Part shown: piece by piece, positions 4,854 through 5,286 of the stretch
Layout: every line of letters begins with the position of its first letter
How positions within the stretch are numbered: the stretch's first letter is position 1
Source: Methanocalculus sp.
Lineage (GTDB): Archaea > Halobacteriota > Methanomicrobia > Methanomicrobiales > Methanocorpusculaceae
NCBI RefSeq assembly: GCF_029762515.1
Contig: NZ_JARVGN010000137.1
Coordinates: 1-5,286, forward strand
DNA: 5,286 nucleotides
Direction of reading: 5' to 3'
The notes under the pieces: model-generated
Told to the model about the DNA's origin: nothing
Database searches by the model: none
What the model saw: the letters and a program-made list of their open reading frames with translations, nothing else
Position numbers and translations under genes: made by a program

Positions 4854-5286
4854 GTGAACAACATCTCAGATTCAGATCACCCTTACAAACGCCTCTTCAG
4901 CCATAAGGAGATGATGGCAGATTTTATTTCGGGCTTCCTTCATCCCGAATTTGCCTCTGCCTGCGACTTTGAGACATTGAAGCGGTGCAATGGCAGTTAT
5001 GTGACCGATGACCTCAGGGAGCGTGAAGATGACCTCATATGGAGTGTCCGGTATGGTGACCGGACACTGGTCATCTACCTCTTAATTGAATTCCAGTCAG
5101 CACCTGACCCGACGATGCCGGTTCGGATCATGTCGTATATGGCACTCCTCTGGCAGGATCTGATCAGAACCGGCCAGGTCTCATCCAGGGAATCATTGCC
5201 CGGCATCATTCCCGTTGTGCTCTACAATGGTGAGATCCCATGGACAGTGCCTGATGATATCGGGGCAAGCATCCTGATGCCGGATC
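4854..5286 (+). CDS. Rpn/YhgA-like PD-(D/E)XK nuclease ('putative transposase'), 3' end missing
   Basis: 144 residues are visible before the window ends; full family members are roughly 300. Known Rpn proteins are DNA endonucleases that promote RecA-independent recombination; many relatives are annotated as transposases without acting as classical ones. Seen: the N-terminal signature SDHPYKRLFSHKEMMADFISGF (residues 7-28, ends SDHPY and ISGF), then YVTDDLREREDDLIW with the presumed metal-binding D60, LLIEFQS with E79 and Q81 of the E-x-Q/K motif, PVRIMSYM, and PVVLYNGEIPW. The catalytic motifs look intact. GTG 4854 is preferred because AGGAG (4838-4842) is 11 bases upstream and homologues begin just before D-H-P-Y. 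ATGs at 4800, 4806 and 4824 are in frame but lack ribosome sites. No inverted terminal repeat or target duplication is visible in the window. Confidence 0.87.
   Translation, partial: MNNISDSDHPYKRLFSHKEMMADFISGFLHPEFASACDFETLKRCNGSYVTDDLREREDDLIWSVRYGDRTLVIYLLIEFQSAPDPTMPVRIMSYMALLWQDLIRTGQVSSRESLPGIIPVVLYNGEIPWTVPDDIGASILMPD

Overview
The window looks like chromosomal DNA of a methanogenic archaeon, most probably order Methanomicrobiales. The grounds are an archaeal-type methionyl-tRNA synthetase with paired zinc knuckles and a fused C-terminal tRNA-binding domain, an AT-rich TATA box instead of bacterial -35/-10 elements, GGAGG-type ribosome sites, and short HicB-like and Rpn-like genes of the kind common in these genomes. 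The genus assignment is inference; no rRNA is present.

Left part (1-2813): the 3' two-thirds or more of metG runs rightward and ends at 1613. It meets ilvA, an ACT-domain threonine ammonia-lyase, head-on. The two TGA stop codons are adjacent and form the palindrome TGATCA, so there is no intergenic DNA between them. A 9-bp inverted repeat just inside the end of ilvA may serve as a hairpin for either transcript. This half is ordinary housekeeping sequence, GC-rich and very dense in GATC.

Middle (2814-4144): a short gap with a 17-bp imperfect tandem repeat and two small hairpins precedes ilvA. Upstream of it, on the same minus strand, is a class I SAM-dependent methyltransferase of unknown substrate with a TPR-like N-terminal region and a good TATA box (4137-4144).

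Right part (4145-5286): composition becomes visibly AT-richer and the sequence turns accessory. After about 270 bases without a convincing gene comes hicB, a small intact HicB-like antitoxin. Its partner toxin gene hicA overlaps the end of hicB but is broken: the start region and the PVVSG...GY N-terminus are recognisable, with a nonsense codon at codon 4, a second stop at 4692 and no C-terminal part. The first nonsense codon can be explained by one base change that is silent in hicB. A hairpin with a T-run lies at the break. A 9-bp inverted repeat then precedes the 5' part of an Rpn/YhgA-like PD-(D/E)XK nuclease ('putative transposase') that runs off the window.

The genes do not form one pathway: two core enzymes converge, a lone methyltransferase follows, and the right end is a decaying toxin-antitoxin/nuclease patch. 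I found no clear new system; the most interesting point is the orphaned HicB and how its toxin was lost.
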